DNA from: Pseudomonadota bacterium
Lineage (GTDB): Bacteria > BMS3Abin14
Direction: 5' to 3'
Length of the DNA stretch: 5,846 nucleotides
Assembly (NCBI GenBank): GCA_003229755.1
Contig: QIFJ01000088.1
Span: 1-5,846 of the forward strand
Positions 3,992-5,846 of this stretch are shown piece by piece (the stretch's first letter is position 1; each line of letters opens with the position of its first letter). The position numbers and the translations under genes are program-made. The notes under the pieces were generated by a model, which saw nothing but the letters and a program-made list of their open reading frames with translations, made no database searches and was not told the origin of the DNA.

Positions 3992-4672
3992 ATGTGTGCC
4001 CGCTTCGTCATAAAAACCTCTGCTGATGAAATCGCTTCCGCGTTCAAGGTTCAGGAGATCCTCTCTGACTTGAAAACCAGCTATAATGTAGCCCCGACGC
4101 AGAATATCGCAGCGGTGATCAACGATGGAGCAAACAAGCTCATATCGTGCGGGTGGGGGCTGATCCCTCCATGGGCAAAGGACAAATCCTTTGCCAGCAG
4201 GATGATAAACGCAAGGGCGGAGACAATTGCGGAAAAACCCAACTTCAAAAAGCCATTCAAAAGCACCAGATGTCTTATTCTAGCTGACGGTTTTTTCGAG
4301 TGGCGCAAGGTACAGGACAAGAAGATACCGATGTATATCCGCATGAAAGACGCCAGGCCTTTCGGCTTTGCCGGTCTTTACAGCCGCTGGAAGCCATCCG
4401 ACGGCGAATCCATATGCACCTGCGCTATTATTACTACTGAACCCAATGAATTACTGACACCCATCCACAACCGCATGCCGGCCATATTAAAACCGGATCA
4501 GCGGGAGACCTGGCTGGATCCTGAGTTCTCGGATGAGAAAGAGCTGCTTTCCCTGCTGGGACCGTACGATTCAGATCTCATGGAAGTTTTCGAAGTCTCG
4601 ACGGCGGTTAATTCGCCGGGGAATAATTCAGCAGAAAATATTAGACCCGTTGTTAACGACCCTCTTTTTTGA
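3992..4672 (+). CDS. yedK: SRAP/YedK (HMCES) family abasic-site DNA-protein crosslink protein
   Basis: This 226-residue protein forms a thiazolidine crosslink with abasic sites in single-stranded DNA, shielding them from breakage. Removal of Met1 exposes the reactive cysteine, which fixes the start: ATG at 3992 gives M-C-A-R-F. Active-site residues are C2, N73 in INARAET, E103 in GFFEW and H159 in IHNRMP. YNVAPTQ (31-37), GWGLIPPWAKD (54-64) and the late STAVNSP (203-209) are further family signatures. Length is normal (E. coli YedK is about 222). Position 3 is alanine rather than the usual glycine of MCGRF. An in-frame TTG at 3971 would place Cys2 internally and is translated repeat DNA, so it is rejected. 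Upstream there is no clear ribosome-binding site, only TTGGAAC/CTGGAAC heptads. It is convergent with the GH94 gene, 35 bp apart. No SOS box was seen. Confidence 0.95.
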   Translation: MCARFVIKTSADEIASAFKVQEILSDLKTSYNVAPTQNIAAVINDGANKLISCGWGLIPPWAKDKSFASRMINARAETIAEKPNFKKPFKSTRCLILADGFFEWRKVQDKKIPMYIRMKDARPFGFAGLYSRWKPSDGESICTCAIITTEPNELLTPIHNRMPAILKPDQRETWLDPEFSDEKELLSLLGPYDSDLMEVFEVSTAVNSPGNNSAENIRPVVNDPLF

Positions 4673-4707
4673 CACGAAATACACTTGACATAACTACTGG
4701 ATAGCTT

Positions 4708-5846
4708 TCATCCGGCAGTATCGCCCATTCGCACCAGGACACGGTGTTCCGTCTTCTCACCGAACCGTTGGATCTGGATTACGTTCTCCTCCAATCTCCT
4801 GTCGTCCACTTCGATCCATACAACTCCCCTGTTCACTCCCTCAGGATTCTGAACCGATATCTCATAAAGCGAGCGGTCAACCCGGTATATTACTCCGAAC
4901 TCTTTCCACTCTGCCGGGATCACGGGATCTATCATCAGTTCGCGGCCACGTACCTTTATACCGAGCACATCCTCGATCCAGACCCTGTACATCCAACCGG
5001 CCGCACCGGTATACCAGCTCCAGCCACCGCGGCCTGTGTGCTCGGCCGCACGGTAGACGTCCGCCGCCAGAACGTATGGCTCAACGGCGTACTTCAGGAC
5101 ATCTTCGCGGTTAAGGGTACGCTGGACGGGATTGAGTATATCAAGGATCTTTACGGCCCTGTCGCCATCACCTAAAAGAGCCATCGCCTTGGCCACCCAC
5201 ATGGCAGCGTGGGAATACTGTCCGCCGTTCTCTCGAACGCCGGGTGGGTAGCTTTTAATATAACCAGGGTCACGCTCCGTCCTGTCGAAAGGCGGGTCCA
5301 GGAGGAGAACCAGTCTCTCGTCTTCAAGAACAAGGTTGTTCCAGACCGAGGTCATCGCCTGGTTCGCCCGTTGCTTATCCGCAGCACCACTGATAACTGC
5401 CCATGACTGGGAAATGGAGTCTATGCGGGCCTCCTTATTTTGAGCCGAACCGATGGGGGTACCGTCATCATCGTAGGCCCTAGTGTACCATTCTCCGTCC
5501 CATGCACTTGTCTCCACGGCCTCGGCCAGCTTACGCGCCTCGGAACGGAACAGTTCAACATCCTCTGTTCTAATCTCCCCTTTAAGCTCGGCCATTTCGC
5601 TAAAGGAGTTGAGGATATCGATGAGAAACCATGCCAGCCACACACTCTCACCCTTCCCAAGTGCGCCAACCTTATCCATGCCGTCATTCCAATCCCCTGT
5701 ACCTATCAGCGGGAGCCCGTGCTCCCCGTAATTCAGACTATATTCGATGGCTCGACGGCAGTGCTCGTAGATCGTCGCCTTTTCAACGGATTCAGCGGGT
5801 GTCATGAAGGCTTCATTCTCATGCTCATCGAGCACCCGATCCTGGA
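4708..5846 (-). CDS. GH94 glycoside phosphorylase domain, C-terminal part of a cyclic beta-1,2-glucan synthase-like protein (5' end outside window)
   Basis: The frame is open from the right edge to the TGA at 4710-4708, about 379 codons. Residues are numbered from the codon at 5835-5833. The general-acid motif TGDWNDGM is at 46-53, then GESVWLAWFL (62-71), GSAQNKEARIDSISQSW (129-145), DPPFDRTERDPGYIKSYPPG (180-199), RENGGQYSH (201-209, phosphate-site region), VEPYVLAADVY (251-261) and GGWSWYTGAAGWMYR (270-284), then a beta-rich C-terminal segment. This order and wording match the carbohydrate phosphorylase end of NdvB/ChvB, a membrane enzyme of about 2,800 residues. There the domain trims linear beta-1,2-glucan by phosphorolysis before cyclisation, yielding periplasmic cyclic glucans. 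Since only this end is visible, a shorter GH94 enzyme (e.g. a 1,2-beta-oligoglucan or cellobiose phosphorylase relative) cannot be excluded. No start codon is assigned; the GTG at 5835 is an internal valine. Confidence 0.9.
   Translation of the reverse strand, partial: QDRVLDEHENEAFMTPAESVEKATIYEHCRRAIEYSLNYGEHGLPLIGTGDWNDGMDKVGALGKGESVWLAWFLIDILNSFSEMAELKGEIRTEDVELFRSEARKLAEAVETSAWDGEWYTRAYDDDGTPIGSAQNKEARIDSISQSWAVISGAADKQRANQAMTSVWNNLVLEDERLVLLLDPPFDRTERDPGYIKSYPPGVRENGGQYSHAAMWVAKAMALLGDGDRAVKILDILNPVQRTLNREDVLKYAVEPYVLAADVYRAAEHTGRGGWSWYTGAAGWMYRVWIEDVLGIKVRGRELMIDPVIPAEWKEFGVIYRVDRSLYEISVQNPEGVNRGVVWIEVDDRRLEENVIQIQRFGEKTEHRVLVRMGDTAG

Noticed and set aside
4673..4707. Terminator in the 35-bp convergent gap between the SRAP and GH94 genes
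   Set aside because: Only a 4-bp stem (GGAT/ATCC, 4699-4713) could be found, and it overlaps the GH94 stop codon.
4744..5175. Open frame on the plus strand opposite the GH94 domain
   Set aside because: The minus frame has dense family motifs; this one has none and is a shadow.

Overview
The window looks like ordinary chromosomal DNA from a Gram-negative environmental bacterium of moderate GC content. A deltaproteobacterial (Desulfobacterota-like) lineage is the best guess. This rests on gene content (DUF4197, DUF4389, a REC/HD-GYP regulator, a Tat-exported MsrB and a cyclic-glucan-synthase-type GH94 domain) and on the style of the intergenic repeats. It is inference, since no marker gene is present.

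Layout from left to right: (1) the 3' part of a DUF4197 gene on the + strand that appears to have lost an internal block of about 50 codons and to be frameshifted (1-373); (2) a 290-bp repeat-rich spacer; (3) a minus-strand REC/HD-GYP response regulator (664-1734) whose ribosome-binding site lies in a perfect 19-bp tandem duplication; (4) a spacer with three inverted-repeat structures; (5) a minus-strand DUF4389 membrane protein (2007-2309), divergent from (6) a plus-strand peptide-methionine (R)-S-oxide reductase MsrB with a twin-arginine signal (2493-3056); (7) a spacer with heptad repeats, a REP-like palindrome and a 36-nt pure pyrimidine tract; (8) a stand-alone MaoC-fold hydratase (3352-3831); (9) a spacer with a long imperfect hairpin and heptad repeats; (10) an SRAP/YedK-family abasic-site crosslinking protein (3992-4672), convergent with (11) the 3' end of a minus-strand GH94 glycoside phosphorylase domain, most like the C-terminus of a cyclic beta-1,2-glucan synthase (NdvB/ChvB), which runs off the right edge (4708-5846).

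The genes do not form one operon or pathway. Each seems to be its own transcription unit: strands alternate, spacers are 35-290 bp, and candidate promoters can be seen upstream of the HD-GYP, DUF4389, msrB and maoC genes. MsrB (oxidised protein repair) and the SRAP protein (abasic DNA protection) are both damage-response functions, but nothing links their expression here.

No dramatic new system (defence island, CRISPR, prophage, biosynthetic cluster) is visible. The most unusual signal is in the spacers. Every spacer except the 35-bp convergent one carries short tandem repeats, mostly with a 7-nt period (CACAGAG, ATTAGAG, GTTTCGG, TCCAAnn/TTGGAnn), once 8 nt and once 19 nt. Several directly abut or contain translation-initiation regions. 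This resembles the heptanucleotide STRR repeats known from filamentous cyanobacteria, but with many different words, and deserves a genome-wide look.
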